Source: Halichoerus grypus (lineage: Eukaryota; Chordata; Mammalia; Carnivora; Phocidae). Taken from it: a stretch of DNA of 64,000 nucleotides. This document shows, one piece after another, positions 51,380 to 62,403 of this stretch (positions within the stretch are counted from its first letter, which is position 1; every line of letters starts with the position of its first letter). Below the pieces are notes generated by a model that made no database searches, was not told the DNA's origin, and worked only from the letters and a program-made list of their open reading frames with translations. Location: NCBI RefSeq assembly GCF_964656455.1, contig NC_135712.1, positions 68,639,239 through 68,703,238 on the forward strand, written 5' to 3'. The position numbers and the translations under genes are program-made.

Positions 51380-51830
51380 ACCAGGCCGAGGCCAAACGTG
51401 GCAGAGACCCAGCAGTCGTTCATCAAACATGGTTTCCCTGCCTCCTGGGCACAGAGCTTGACTACATTTCCCAGTGACCCTTGCAGCTCAATGAGGCCAG
51501 ACAGCTGAGTTCTGGCCAGTGAAACGCAGGTGGAACTCAGAGGCACCACTTCCAGGCCTGGCCCACAGAAGCGTCTCACGCGATCCCTCACTCTGTCTTC
51601 CCCCACGTGCTGATGAGTGGAGAGGATTCTAAGGACCGTGAGGAGAGTGCAACCTTCATATAGAGAGGGTCTACATTCCGGAACGACCTCACGGAAGGTC
51701 CTGCCAACCAGGAATGTCTTCAGTGGTCTTGCAGTGAATGACTTACATTCTGTTAAGTCACTGAGGTCTGGGGTTTGTTTGTTACAGCAGCTAACATGAC
51801 TTGTCCTAATATACCCGCATTCAGACAGCC
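51380..51830. mobile_element. Possible old LTR-type interspersed repeat
   Basis: CATTTCCCAGTGACCCTTG, GAGTTCTGGCCAGTGAAACG and TTAAGTCACTGAGGTCTGGG with TTGTTACAGCAGCTAA resemble blocks of common mammalian LTR-type relics. I cannot name the family, and two different elements may meet here. Confidence 0.35.
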
Positions 51831-51861
51831 TGAGAGATGTGGCTAAGAAGGGGCCGGACTC

Positions 51862-52058
51862 GGGGCGCCTGGGTGGCTCAGTCGTTAAGTGTCTGCCTTT
51901 GGCTCAGGTCATGATCCCAGGGTCCTGGGATCGAGCCCCGCATCGGGCTCCCTGCTCCGCAGGAAGCCTGCTTCTCTCTCTCCCACTCCCCCTGCTTGTG
52001 TTCCCTCTCTTGCTGTGTCTCTCTCTGTCAAATAAGTAAAATCTTTAAAAAAAAAAAA
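51862..52058 (+). mobile_element. Young carnivoran tRNA-derived SINE
   Basis: Near-consensus forward copy with poly-A tail, the only SINE of this family recognised in the ITGB5 part. Perfect 17-bp duplication AAGAAGGGGCCGGACTC at 51845-51861 and 52059-52075. Confidence 0.96.
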
Positions 52059-52339
52059 AAGAAGGGGCCGGACTCCAGGGATGGCACAGAGAGTTATGAA
52101 CAAGGTTGTACATGCAGAGGGCCTGGAACTTATGCCGTAGCACAGGCACCCCAAGTCCTCTTGGGGAGCCCCCCGTAGTGCCCAGGACCCTGACGCTGTG
52201 GTTTCTAACGCAAGGCTAGAACTGCCCTGCTCCCCGCCAGGCAGCCCTGCCGATGAATCGTCCCCCTGGGGAGGAAGCCTTGAGGTGTCTGCCAAGATAC
52301 AGAAGGGGCTGGCTGCCAGGGCCGCTGGGGCACACTCAC

Positions 52340-52443
52340 CGATGGTGTCCACCCACGTGACCACCTCATCCTTGCACAGGCTGTGGCAGGTCTGGTTCTC
52401 CACCGGGCCCCCCGAGTGAAGCAGCAAGCACTCAACGCAGTCT
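52340..52443 (-). CDS. ITGB5: ITGB5 exon at start of beta-tail domain
   Basis: Completes Arg and reads [20 protein letters not shown], then [14 protein letters not shown] before the donor GTGAGT. It joins the last EGF-like repeat to the beta-tail domain. Four Cys (DC, EC, TC, LC) are conserved, and NQT is an N-glycosylation site. 104 nt, phase 2 start, phase 1 end. SGGPVENQ has one residue more than the human SGKPDNQ as I recall it, a small length change in a loop. Confidence 0.95.
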
Positions 52444-55400
52444 CTTTGGAGAAGAGGGGATAAATGCGGGTGTTAGAGGTTGTGCGGGAGCTCCCCCCCA
52501 GCAGCTGAGCTCCCAGGGGTGCATGGCCCGCCCTCCCGCCAGGCCTGGGCCCCTGAAGGCTCTAACTTCGTCCTGTCGTCACATTTTCAGCCTCAGTCAG
52601 TGTTTCTGCTGGCCTCTGACTGCTGTTATACGGGAAGCCGGAGGGTCCTCGGAGGAATGTATGTGAGTTTAAAGGCATGTCTGGTCTCCATGTCAAGTTG
52701 CAGGTTGGAGACCTTTCAATTTCAGACACCAGGAGCCAAACCCGTCTGCACTCTGTTGCATCCGATGCCGGAGAGGAGTCTGCCCCAAGCAGGAACTTCA
52801 GAGTGATTAAGAAATGGTGTTTTGGGCCTTGCGGAGGGGTCCTCACACCCCCTCGGCCAGTGCCTGATGCCCCCATGTTACCCCAATTCCCTGGATGCCA
52901 CTGGGAGATTCCTGCCAGGGCAGGGCCCTCAACTCTCCTACATATTAGACTCTCCAGGGGCCTTTCCAGAAAACACTGCTTCTAGGGCTTGACTACCCCC
53001 ATGAGATCCACATCTCCGGGGCACAGCCTGGGCTCTGGGTTTGGCTTCACAGTGAGCACAGTAAACCACTGTCCAGGAGACCCTCAGGCACTAGCCCCTT
53101 CTCCCTCCCAGAGGAGCCTGCCTGTGAGTTGGGCTACCCCCCGTGACTTGGTCTGCACTAGACTCTGGTAGAGGATATAGGGTGATAGCCTCCTCCCAGG
53201 AAACCTACATTTCAACGGGTGCCTTCTGGAGAAATCGGGTTAGGGGCCAAAGAGAGACACTTTGAGCCCCGCTCCTCCCACCTCAGGTGCACAGTTTAAG
53301 TCAGATATTGTCATTGTGTGAAAATGCTTAACAAAGATGCTCAATTAAGGATCAGTACTTATACTTTCCAGAGTCAAACCCAGCTCCAGATATTCCCCAT
53401 CTATCTTCGGTTTACATCAGGGAGAAGATGACTCCTGAGGAGGTGGGGCCAGAGTAGTGAAGCTTTGACGAAGGGTCTGTAAAGCTTGCTGTGGTGGAGA
53501 AGGGCCCCGACCCCCCTGGGGGATGGTGGAATGGGGGGAGCACAAACAGAACCCCAGGGAGGAGTGGGTTGGGGCAAAACAAACAGCTGTCGGTGAATTC
53601 TCAGGGACTTAGTGGGGAACCCATGGTTCCCGGTGGCCTGCAGGGGAGGTGAGCACCCCAGAAACAGGGGCTTCCTCAGGAGCCTGAGTGAGGGCCCAAG
53701 AGCCTAGTGTGCAGAGCGCAGGCGGTGACCCCACAGAGCCACAGCGACCTGGGGGACATGCTGCCTTGCTCACCCCACAGGCCCGTGGGGACCAACGAGG
53801 CTGTGTGTCTGGAAAGCTCTCTGGCAAAAATATAGAGGGATGTACGACCACAATGCACGGCCTTCATTATCATCATCCATTTTTTTAATTCCTTGAGACT
53901 GAGGCCGGTTACTACATTTCCAGGAGAGAAACTGTGGAGGGAGCACGGGAAGGGAGTCAGAGAGTACTTCACGAGGACCCCCTTTGTGTATGGGGAGGCG
54001 ATGGGGCCTGGGAGAAGTGGTGGCAGAGGGTCCAGCACCCAGGCGCCCAGCCTCTCAGGAAGCCCCTCCCAAGTCCTCACTCCCCCTTCTGAACGCTAAG
54101 GAAGAAAGCGGGTAAGACTTAAGAATTCAGCTACCCCAGAACTGGCCATAAAATCCCACTTTCCTGGGAAGGACTTCATGGAAACAGTGTGGAGTTACAA
54201 ACAAGTTGGTAATGTTTGCCCTTCCCCTGAGGCTGGAGTCCCAGAGGGCAGGCCACTGAGACTGGGCTAGGGGCCAGGAAGGGGCGGTTTAGCTCAGGCC
54301 CTTCCTCGGGCCTCCTGGATGAACACACTGCAAGTGGCCCCCCAGCCGACCTTCCGTCTCAGGGAGGGTTCCCCGAGCCTTCCAGCTGCAACCCCGCTTG
54401 TCATTAAACCACATTAAACCACAGGACCATGTCCAGGAAACATTCCCTAATTATCCATGTGGACATATCAGTCTAACTTGTATGCTCCACGCACTGGGTT
54501 GAAACTTGTGATATACTGTAGTCATGTGTTAAAATAAGTCTGGCCTTTTAAACAAACAAGTTGCTGAGAGAGACTTTACTCAGAGAGCCTGTTAATTGAA
54601 ATCAGCTGAGGCTGAGTGTGACCTCACCCTAGGTGAAGGGTATGTTTGGTTAGTGCTAGAAAGTAGAGATTGGCTGTTCTGAAACTCCAGGAAAAAAAAA
54701 AAAGACATAAGGCATTCAAAACCTGGTGGTTCTTGGCAAAACAGTGTAGAAAAACAGCCTGCTATCAGTCACTATCAAAGGGAATTTGTTTAAAACAACA
54801 ATTGCAACTGGGCAGAGAAAGAGACAGAGGGTCATTGTGGCCCAGAGATAAAGAAAAAGGAAGAGTGGTTTCCTTATGGCATCTCCTTGCTCTCCTTGTT
54901 TCTTTGGTATTGCTTAATGGATAAGAAGTGCTATGTTTTCTAGGTCTTAAATATTTACAGCTAGGGTTGTGCCATTTTGACTAAAGCAAAGGTTGTTGGG
55001 TCTTTTAACTGACCTATGCCAAACCTACACTGCCTTGTGGCTCCAGAGGAAAGGAAGAAAACGGGCTTTATCTACTTTTATTGATACCATGTGTGTTGTC
55101 CTCGTTTGCCCCCTCCCCCCCTTCACCTCATGTGCCCCAAGGACAAGGAGCAGACACCTTCAGGCAGCCGGGGGAGGGCCCTTGCCGCTGCCATCAAATG
55201 TGGATAATGCTGTGACTCCATGCTCAGATGGCCACAGCTATTTGGGCTCCAGATCCAGGATCCTACCCTCCTTCCCTGGGATGTTTCTATTTGGATTTCT
55301 GTTATTTCTCCACTCTTAGCAGGTCTAAAGTGGATCTGTTTTTCTTCTCCCTTACTCTCCCCTGCTCTTCTCCAATTACACAAAATAAAATCTGGCCCTG

Positions 55401-56518
55401 TCTATCTTGTCTCTCGATCTACAGCCAGCTTTCAATTACCCACGCCTGGATTATTTGAGGCAAACGTCCAAGCAGGGGTTCTGCCACCCAGAACATTTCT
55501 GAGCAAGGACTGACCAGCAGCCACGGCGGGCTCACAGAGCATGAACTCCTTCCATTATCAGCCTGAGCCAGACATTTAGAGGGGAAATCTGCCAAAAGAA
55601 AATTGCACAGTTGCATTCCCCAGCCAGAGAGACGTCTGTATTATTATTTGTTTCTGATTATCTGTGCCCGTTTCCCTCACTTAGGCCCCTTAGCATGGAT
55701 GATGCTGACACAGCAGTTTCTCTAGCAAAAGTCCAGAGAAACGGTCACTCTTGCCTTCCTGCTGGCACAGCTCCTTGAAGCCCTTTAATTCCCGCGCACG
55801 CGCACTCTGGCAGAGGGCGAAGGGCAGGGCCGCCGGGAGGCCAGCCTGGGGAACGTGACCCTGTGGCTGAGGCAGTGGAGGCCCGGTGCCCGCCGTCCGG
55901 TATCTGCGTTCAGCCGCAGCACACAGCCAATGCTCCGTGAGCTCTCTAAGTGGAGCAGAAAATTCACAAGCCTCTGTGGTTTGTGTCTGGCAGGCCTTAT
56001 CTAGGTCGGATGCCCTCCCATCCAATCAACCTTCTGATTCTGGGTTGTTCAAAGCCGCATGTGCCCTGCGGGCGTCCTGTAAACCGTTATTTGGGAAACG
56101 TTAATGTTGGGGAGGAGCTCCAACTCATTGGAAAAAACAGATGCATGCTAAATCCCCTTTTGAAAAACTCAATAGCACTCGAAAGGCTCTGAAAAGCCAC
56201 TATTTTGGTACCAAAACCAGTTTAATTTAACTCCGTAATCTGGTAACTTCTAAATTTGGGAACAGAATAGCAGTCTTGTTTTTTTGGTTCTGTTTTTATT
56301 TTTTTACAAAATCCCCATGGAACCAGCGTTTCAAAAACACTATTTTAATATGTCGTGTAGTTAACACGGAGTTACGGTTAGCAAGAGTCTCGCTCCCCAG
56401 CAAGACCAGGCAGCGGAGGACGCGGGCGCTGGGAGAAAGAGGCCGGCCAGCCCCAGGGCCCGATGGGCCAGAACACAGGCCTGGTCCGGGTGAGAAGCGG
56501 GAGTGAGGGCGCCGTTAC
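52444..56518. other. ITGB5 intron between EGF-like and beta-tail exons
   Basis: 4.1-kb intron, mostly single-copy-looking. A MER5A-like relic is possible at 52943-53045 (ATATTAGACTCTCCAGGGG, CACATCTCCGGGGCACAGCC). No SINE of the carnivoran family and no coding sequence recognised. Confidence 0.5.
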
Positions 56519-56741
56519 CTCTTGGTGCTGCAAGCGTCCGGGCAGGTCGGGCACCTCTCACACGTCTCTCCAAAGGCTCCCGGCTCCGTGCACCGGCACT
56601 GCCCACACACGCAGTGCCCACGGTCGCTGCAGATCTGGCCGTCTTTGGCCAGGCATGTGCTGAGGTCTGTAGAGCAGTTACAGTTGTCCCCAATGTAACC
56701 TGCGTGGCACTTGCATTCTCCACAGTGGCACTCGCCATGGC
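56519..56741 (-). CDS. ITGB5: ITGB5 exon with last EGF-like repeats
   Basis: Completes Gly and reads [20 protein letters not shown] through [40 protein letters not shown] and [13 protein letters not shown] before the donor GTAACG. It holds the cysteine-rich integrin EGF-like repeats of the leg, with the CxCxxCxC spacing typical of I-EGF modules. NCS is a potential N-glycosylation site. 223 nt, phase 1 start, phase 2 end. It is the most upstream ITGB5 exon in the window. Acceptor CCCTTTAG. Confidence 0.96.
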
Positions 56742-57005
56742 CTAAAGGGACACGCGTAGCACATGAGCGCCTGCCCGCACAAACACATAACCCACCCCCC
56801 CGGCCCTGCCATGGGCCAGGCACTGGGGAGCCCACAGGACAGGACACAGACGGTGCCCTGCGGCGCTGTGTGGGCAGACAGGGCCTGGCCCACAGGCCTG
56901 TGCGGCCCAGCTAGATCTGGGGCAGTGCTCCACGTTGGTTCAGAATTTGCCCAAGGGACACCACAGGACCAGGACCCCAGAGAGCTTCTTCCTGTCTCAG
57001 TTGTC

Positions 57006-57510
57006 ATGTGAAGAATGGCCACCAAATACATCCACATCCTAATCCCCAGAACCTGTGATTGTCACCTCCTACGGCAAAAGAGACTGCAGAGGTGACTCCG
57101 TGTAGGACTCTGGGATGAAAGCGTCTCCTGGACTCTCCAGGTGGCCCCGATGCCATCACCAGGGTCCACAGAAGACAAAGACAAAGGGAGATCTGACCAC
57201 AGCAGCCAGTGGTAATGGGACAACAGAAGCAAGATGCTAGCTGCTGCCTTTGAAGATGGAGGAAGAGGCCAGAGAGCCAAGGAATGCGAGGAATGCAGCT
57301 CGAGAAGCTGGAGAAGGCAAGGAAATGGATCCTCCCCAGAGCCCGGGAGGGAGTATGGCCCTGCCAACACCATGACCTTAGCCCTGTGGAAGCTATTTCA
57401 GACTCCGACCTCCAGAATTCAAGAGACTAAATGTGTTGTTGTTGTTGTTGTTGTTGAAATCTGTGTTGTTAAAGGCCCCTCGCTCCATGGTAATTTGTTA
57501 CAGCCACAGT
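57006..57510 (+). mobile_element. Probable old LTR-type relic
   Basis: ATCCTAATCCCCAGAACCTG, GCAGAGGTGACTCCGTGTAG, GGAGTATGGCCCTGCCAACA, CCTCCAGAATTCAAGAGACT and TAATTTGTTACAGCCACAG lie in the order of a common mammalian LTR-type repeat (MLT/MaLR-like). Non-coding. A (GTT)n microsatellite (about 57433-57456) grew where the family has a TTGTT run. The exact family is unsure. Confidence 0.5.
57433..57456 (+). repeat. (GTT)n microsatellite
   Basis: About eight GTT units in a row, inside the LTR-type relic. Confidence 0.9.
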
Positions 57511-58700
57511 GTGCAGTGCTGCTAAATTCTCGCTCTGGCCCCAGACCTGGAGCCCAGAGCGGGAGGATGCGGGAGCCGGGGCTGAGGGTGGCGCACGCTC
57601 ACTGAACAGCACTCGCTACACATCCACCAGGCTTCACGGCACGAACGGGAGCGGTTCCGACGACCGTGCCACGCGCAGGGACCTTTAGCACCCTCGCTCC
57701 ACAGCTGATGTAGCCGAGACACAGAGATGACGTCCTGCGGAAGGCCATGAGGCAGCGGCCGTGGGGCCAGGACTCCCACCAGGGAGTCTGACCTCCAGCA
57801 CCCACTGCCTCTCGGGAGGAAAGAGAGCAGAGCAGGCCCGAGCCGAGAGAACAACCAGCCGAGGGGCACCCTGCTCTCCTTTCCAGGAGGGACCCTTTCC
57901 CCAGCCTGCAAGGGGGGAGGGGCTGTGCCTCCCCTGAGGTTCTGCAGGAGCCAAGGGCAGAGGCTCACTCCGCTCAGAGGACAAGCGTGTTTGAGTGTGA
58001 GCGAGTGAACGTGTGGCTTGGTGAAAAGCACGGAGCGCGCCAACTTTCAAGGGGACCGAGGGCCTGACCGCAGATTCTCGATCCTCTGCACTAACAGAGG
58101 CAGAAAGCAGTGCTATACGTGACACTTCACTTTACACAATCTCCCTTATGCTATTATTGCAGCATGTTTTCCTTCCTGATGCTGTTCTGCTAAGGCTAAG
58201 ATTAAAAGGAGCACTAATTTGCATGACTGAGCCCCCACTTACATACCAGCAGGAGACTGGAGCGGCAGGCGATGGGTATCACACAGGTGGAGGCCTTGCA
58301 TTACTCCCACACCTGAACCAGTTATCCCAGTAGTTGGATCCCAGCACCTTCTGTGAGACCACCAATGAGTGTGACCCACAATTTAGGTCAGGGCCTAATT
58401 CTAAAGAGCTTCTTCACCTGCCACTTGCTTCCCACCCCTTCTGCTCTGTCAGCTCCGTAGAGCCTAGAATCTGCAGGTGGGAGGGAGGCCATCTGGAGAG
58501 ACCGAGTCTCCCAACCCTCCCGCGCCAGACAGCCTCTGCTTGCACCGGGGCTCAGAGCCACAGCCGATCCTGAGCACTGCCATTTCCCAGGCAGTGCCGA
58601 GGCACACGGCAGCCCTCTGGGACAGGTGAGAAAAGCCAGGCCCAGGTCAGCAGGAGGCTGTGAGTGCAGCTGAACCCCTAGAAGCTGGCATGTGGAGGTG
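57511..58700. other. ITGB5 intron, no exon seen
   Basis: GC-rich with many chance open frames on both strands; none shows integrin or other known domains. Confidence 0.45.
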
Positions 58701-58705
58701 AGGCC

Positions 58706-58758
58706 CAGGGGGGTTACACCAGGCGGGGGCGGGGGGCCGGCGGGGGCTGGCTGCGGGG
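58706..58758 (+). repeat. G-run cluster with G-quadruplex potential
   Basis: Five runs of four to six G within about 50 bases (near 58708, 58724, 58731, 58742 and 58754), with short loops. The G-rich strand is opposite to the ITGB5 coding strand. Confidence 0.7.
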
Positions 58759-58974
58759 TGCACAGCTCATGCATGGGGAGGCTGCACACCTCTCCTGTCA
58801 CCCAGCTGATGAACAGCACGGGTTCCGAGCCTCGGCAGGCAGGAAGCCACCCCCCACGGGAAGTCTTCCCGAATGAAATGGATCCAATCTGCACAACCCC
58901 TTCACTCTCCAGCCTCAGGGGTCACCCTGGTCAAGGGCCTGTTTTCAATTAAAAATGGGTCACTCTTGGGGGTA

Positions 58975-59200
58975 ATTCCCCCCCCCACAATTTTATTACG
59001 AAAATTTCCAAACCTGCAGCCGAGCTGAGAGGATTGTACGGTGAAGGTCCATATACTTGCCACCTACATTCCACCGTTAACACGTCACCTGCACGTTACC
59101 TGCTGCTTTACCACATATCCACCCCTCCCTCTGTCTACCCATCAGTACAGTTTCCAAAATGCATTTCAAAGTGAGCTGCAGAGATGAGCGTGCTTCTGGG
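58975..59200. mobile_element. Old LINE-type 3' end relic
   Basis: ATTTTATTACGAAAATTTCC, GGTCCATATACTTGCCACCT and CGTTAACACGTCACCTGCA resemble a common old LINE 3' end in mammals. Family not certain. Confidence 0.4.
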
Positions 59201-61490
59201 CTAAGTTTCTAATATAGCTCTGGCACTCTCCAGCAGCTTGTACATCACACCTTCCCATAAAGCAAACACACAAAGAGTGAAAGGCACAGTCAGTGCTGTA
59301 TTTACAAGCAGCAAAACGGTACCCAGGCCTGAGGGGCTGCTTTGCTTCAGAAAGTAAGGGCTGTTTCCCTCCCTGCTCCAATGGTGTGCGGCAGCAATAC
59401 AACATTAGCCAAACACAACCTGACATCGTCTTCCAAAGGGCCAACATTTTAGAGAAGAGGTCGGCTACTATCCTGTTGAAGAGCTGGGTTTCAGGTGAAG
59501 CGTGTGTGTGCTGAAGGGGGAACTTGCTCCCCACGGCGACTAGGCACGGAAGTGATAGGATCTGCTTGCTGAGAAGGTCGGCAACGGTGCCTGCTGCGCT
59601 GTACTCTCCACCAGACCAGCCATAAGCCTGGCTGCGTTGGGCACGTCCGATACCATGCAGGCCCAGCCAGAGGTCAGTGATTTTAGGGCTAGGGTCAGAC
59701 CTAGGGTTCAAGCAGGGCGAGTTAGGGGTCAAGGGCAAGAGAGGGACAGGACTCACCACCAGAGACATGAGCCCCTCCCGAAAGCCTCCCACAACATCTG
59801 AGCAGCAAGGACATGACAAGAAACGGTGTGCAAGACTGCTATAAAGTGGACAAAGCACAAATAGCCCCAGCCCCCTCCAGTGTGATGAGCAAGCACCTGG
59901 GGAGCTACTGAGGGGCTGTGGGACAACAGAAACTCCTTATCTATGTGGCTCCTGGTCTCAAATGTTTGACAACTCCAAAGCCAAGTCCCAACAAGCCAAA
60001 CTAGGGAAGCAGCTGCCGGCTCCTGGCCTGGTGTCATGGCTGAAATCTCGTGAATGCTTGTCGTCAGTAGCTCACTGGCTCCCCTGATCACCCCAATTCA
60101 GTTTGTGAAGCAGTTCTTCGATTCATGAAGACAGCTCGAAGCAGCCAGAGCAAAGATGTGGCACGTACTGCCATGTCCTCCTTCCCACCTGTGGCAGACC
60201 ACTCCGTCTGACCAACACAGTACTCCAGGCAGGTTCCACCACCGTGGGGAGCCAGCACACAACATACAACCACTGGCCATCATGGTTTAAAGCTTCCAAG
60301 TCTCCTTTAAAAAGTGTGACCCATATAGGTCTTCAAAAACTAGGTCCACCTGGTTACACTTTATCCTAATCCAAATGTCTTAGATCCTGCAGTTGGGCCT
60401 CAACCCACCTTTCCCTCAACCTGCATGCATGGAGATTCCCCACATCATCTGGTCAGCCCTTAGACTCTCCTAATGCCCTAGGAGGAAAGGAACGCGTTAT
60501 TAAAATAACAAGGGTCATCTGGCCCCATCCCAAGGATCGATAACCTACCGATCACCAGTAAAACTAAATGGGGGACTGGGGACTTGATCTTGGCTAACAA
60601 CACCCGGAGGGCCTAAGCAAGAACTCTTCAGCAAAACACAGCTCATTTATAATCCTAACCCCCAACGCCTTGGCAGAGTGAGCTGAATTTAATGATGCCT
60701 GTTTAATACTGTGCAGACATAAAAATATTTCCACTGCACATAGGTAGGGATATTGAAGGGCATGTGAAAGCACTTTGTAAGCTGTGGCTCGCTCCACGTG
60801 CGAGTTATTATTAGTACTACCTTTGTTACAATGATTGATAGCTAAATGGACAGGAAGTTGTAAATGTGTCTATTCATACAGAATTTCAGCTCTACAGAAT
60901 TCAACAGCTTTCCATCAGCACAACGGTGCTTGTGTGGGCTGTGGGCCAAGACGTGGCCCCTTCCCTCCCTTTATAAAATAGAATCCGGACTACTTAGAGG
61001 AAGGGGCACCCTTGAAGCAGGCTGTGGAGGAGCTGCTAGAGAGGAGAGAGGAGCACCAGTGGCCTGGAAGCCAAAAGGGACATGAGGGGAAGGCCCGGCA
61101 AGGGCAAGAAGAGATCAAGAAGGGCAAATCCTAGGTGGCTGCCGGGTTTCGGCACAGTCTGGAGGGCTGAGGGCAGAATCCAGCCAGTAGAGAGGCGACT
61201 GCAAGCAGGCAGCTCCACACGTGATCTGGTTGTGTAGGGTAAGGAAGAGATGGGGAGGAAGGCAGACAGGATATTCTGAAGATGGAATCTATTTGTGCAC
61301 TCTTCTAACTGAAGACAAAGATTCAGAAGAGAGAAGGTTTTGGGGGAAACAGAGGGATCGAGGGAATGGTAAGCTCTTAAGAGAAGAGGTCACAGCAGAG
61401 AAAGATGCAGGGAGAAAGGGAGGCGAGCTGAGTGGGGAGGGCTGTGGCCAGAGCGGGATGCTCAAGCTTCCAGCTGTGTTGAGAGAGGCT
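59201..61490. other. ITGB5 intron, no exon seen
   Basis: Single-copy-looking sequence. The 230-codon frame on the - strand (59858-59166) has no EGF-type cysteine spacing and does not look like ITGB5. Confidence 0.45.
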
Positions 61491-61494
61491 GAGG

Positions 61495-61690
61495 GGCTGC
61501 ATGGAGCCAAGTTCAAGTCTGTCCTCCACCATTCACTACGTCACCTTGGCCAAGTCCCTAAACCCATCTGAAGATCCATTTCCTCATCTGTCAATGAGGA
61601 CAATGCCTTCCTCATGGAAATGTTGCCAAGAAATATGGTGCTATTGCAGGTAATGCCCTAACTCAGTATCTGGCACATAGGGGTGCCCAG
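61495..61690 (+). mobile_element. MIR-type ancient SINE
   Basis: CAAGTTCAAGTCTGTCCTCC, CACCTTGGCCAAGTCCCTAA, TTTCCTCATCTGTCAATGAG and CAGTATCTGGCACATAGG follow the MIR consensus in order. Confidence 0.85.
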
Positions 61691-62164
61691 GAAATGGGCT
61701 AGAATTGCTGTGAACTGCCACTGGATCTGAGCAAGCAAGGCACATGGACATCAAAGCGTTGGACAACGTCACAGGGAGATCAGGGATGGTGGGGCTTGGG
61801 GAGAGGGGCAAGCGCGAGGCAGTACCCAGGGTCTTTGGGGAATGTAGGAACGGTCAGGATATCAGTAAGTGACAGGGAAGGGGAAAAGTTGAGGCTGGTA
61901 TAATTGGGATGGCACAACTTCAAAGGAGGGGAGGGAGTTGGAGGTGGAAAGCAAATATCTAAAGGGGACCCTGAGGGGCTGGGAGAGTGCCGACCAGGAG
62001 GGGCCAGCTCCTCAGTCCCTGCCAACTGTTCTCAAAGCCCACCAGTCTCAGGAAAGAGGGGGGAGTAGGGATTTCTGCAGAGGCTCAGGATGAAGAGGAG
62101 CCTGTTTCCCATGGAACATGGGTGGTGGAGAATGGGGACACAAGGAAACATTGGGAAAATGGGG

Positions 62165-62403
62165 CAGGGAAGTGTGGTGAACACGTGGCTTCCAGAATCA
62201 GAACACCTGAGCTGGCCTCCTGAATCTGGCATTTACCAGCAGTTGCTGATGTTTAACCCCTCCGTATCTTGGTTTCTTCATTTTAAAGCGGGGCTCATAA
62301 AAATGCCTCCCTCACTGGGTTGTTGTATGCGTTAAATCGCTTACCCTATATAAAGCCTTCAGTCAGTGTTTGGCACATAGTAAGTGCTCACTAAACGCCA
62401 GCT
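62165..62403 (+). mobile_element. MIR-type ancient SINE
   Basis: TTGGTTTCTTCATTTTAAAG, CCTCCCTCACTGGGTTGTTG and TGGCACATAGTAAGTGCTCA match the second half of MIR closely; the first half is more diverged. Confidence 0.85.

Noticed and set aside
59166..59858. 230-codon frame on the - strand in the ITGB5 intron, tested as a further ITGB5 exon
   Set aside because: It lacks the cysteine spacing of integrin EGF-like modules and any match to the known upstream integrin sequence.
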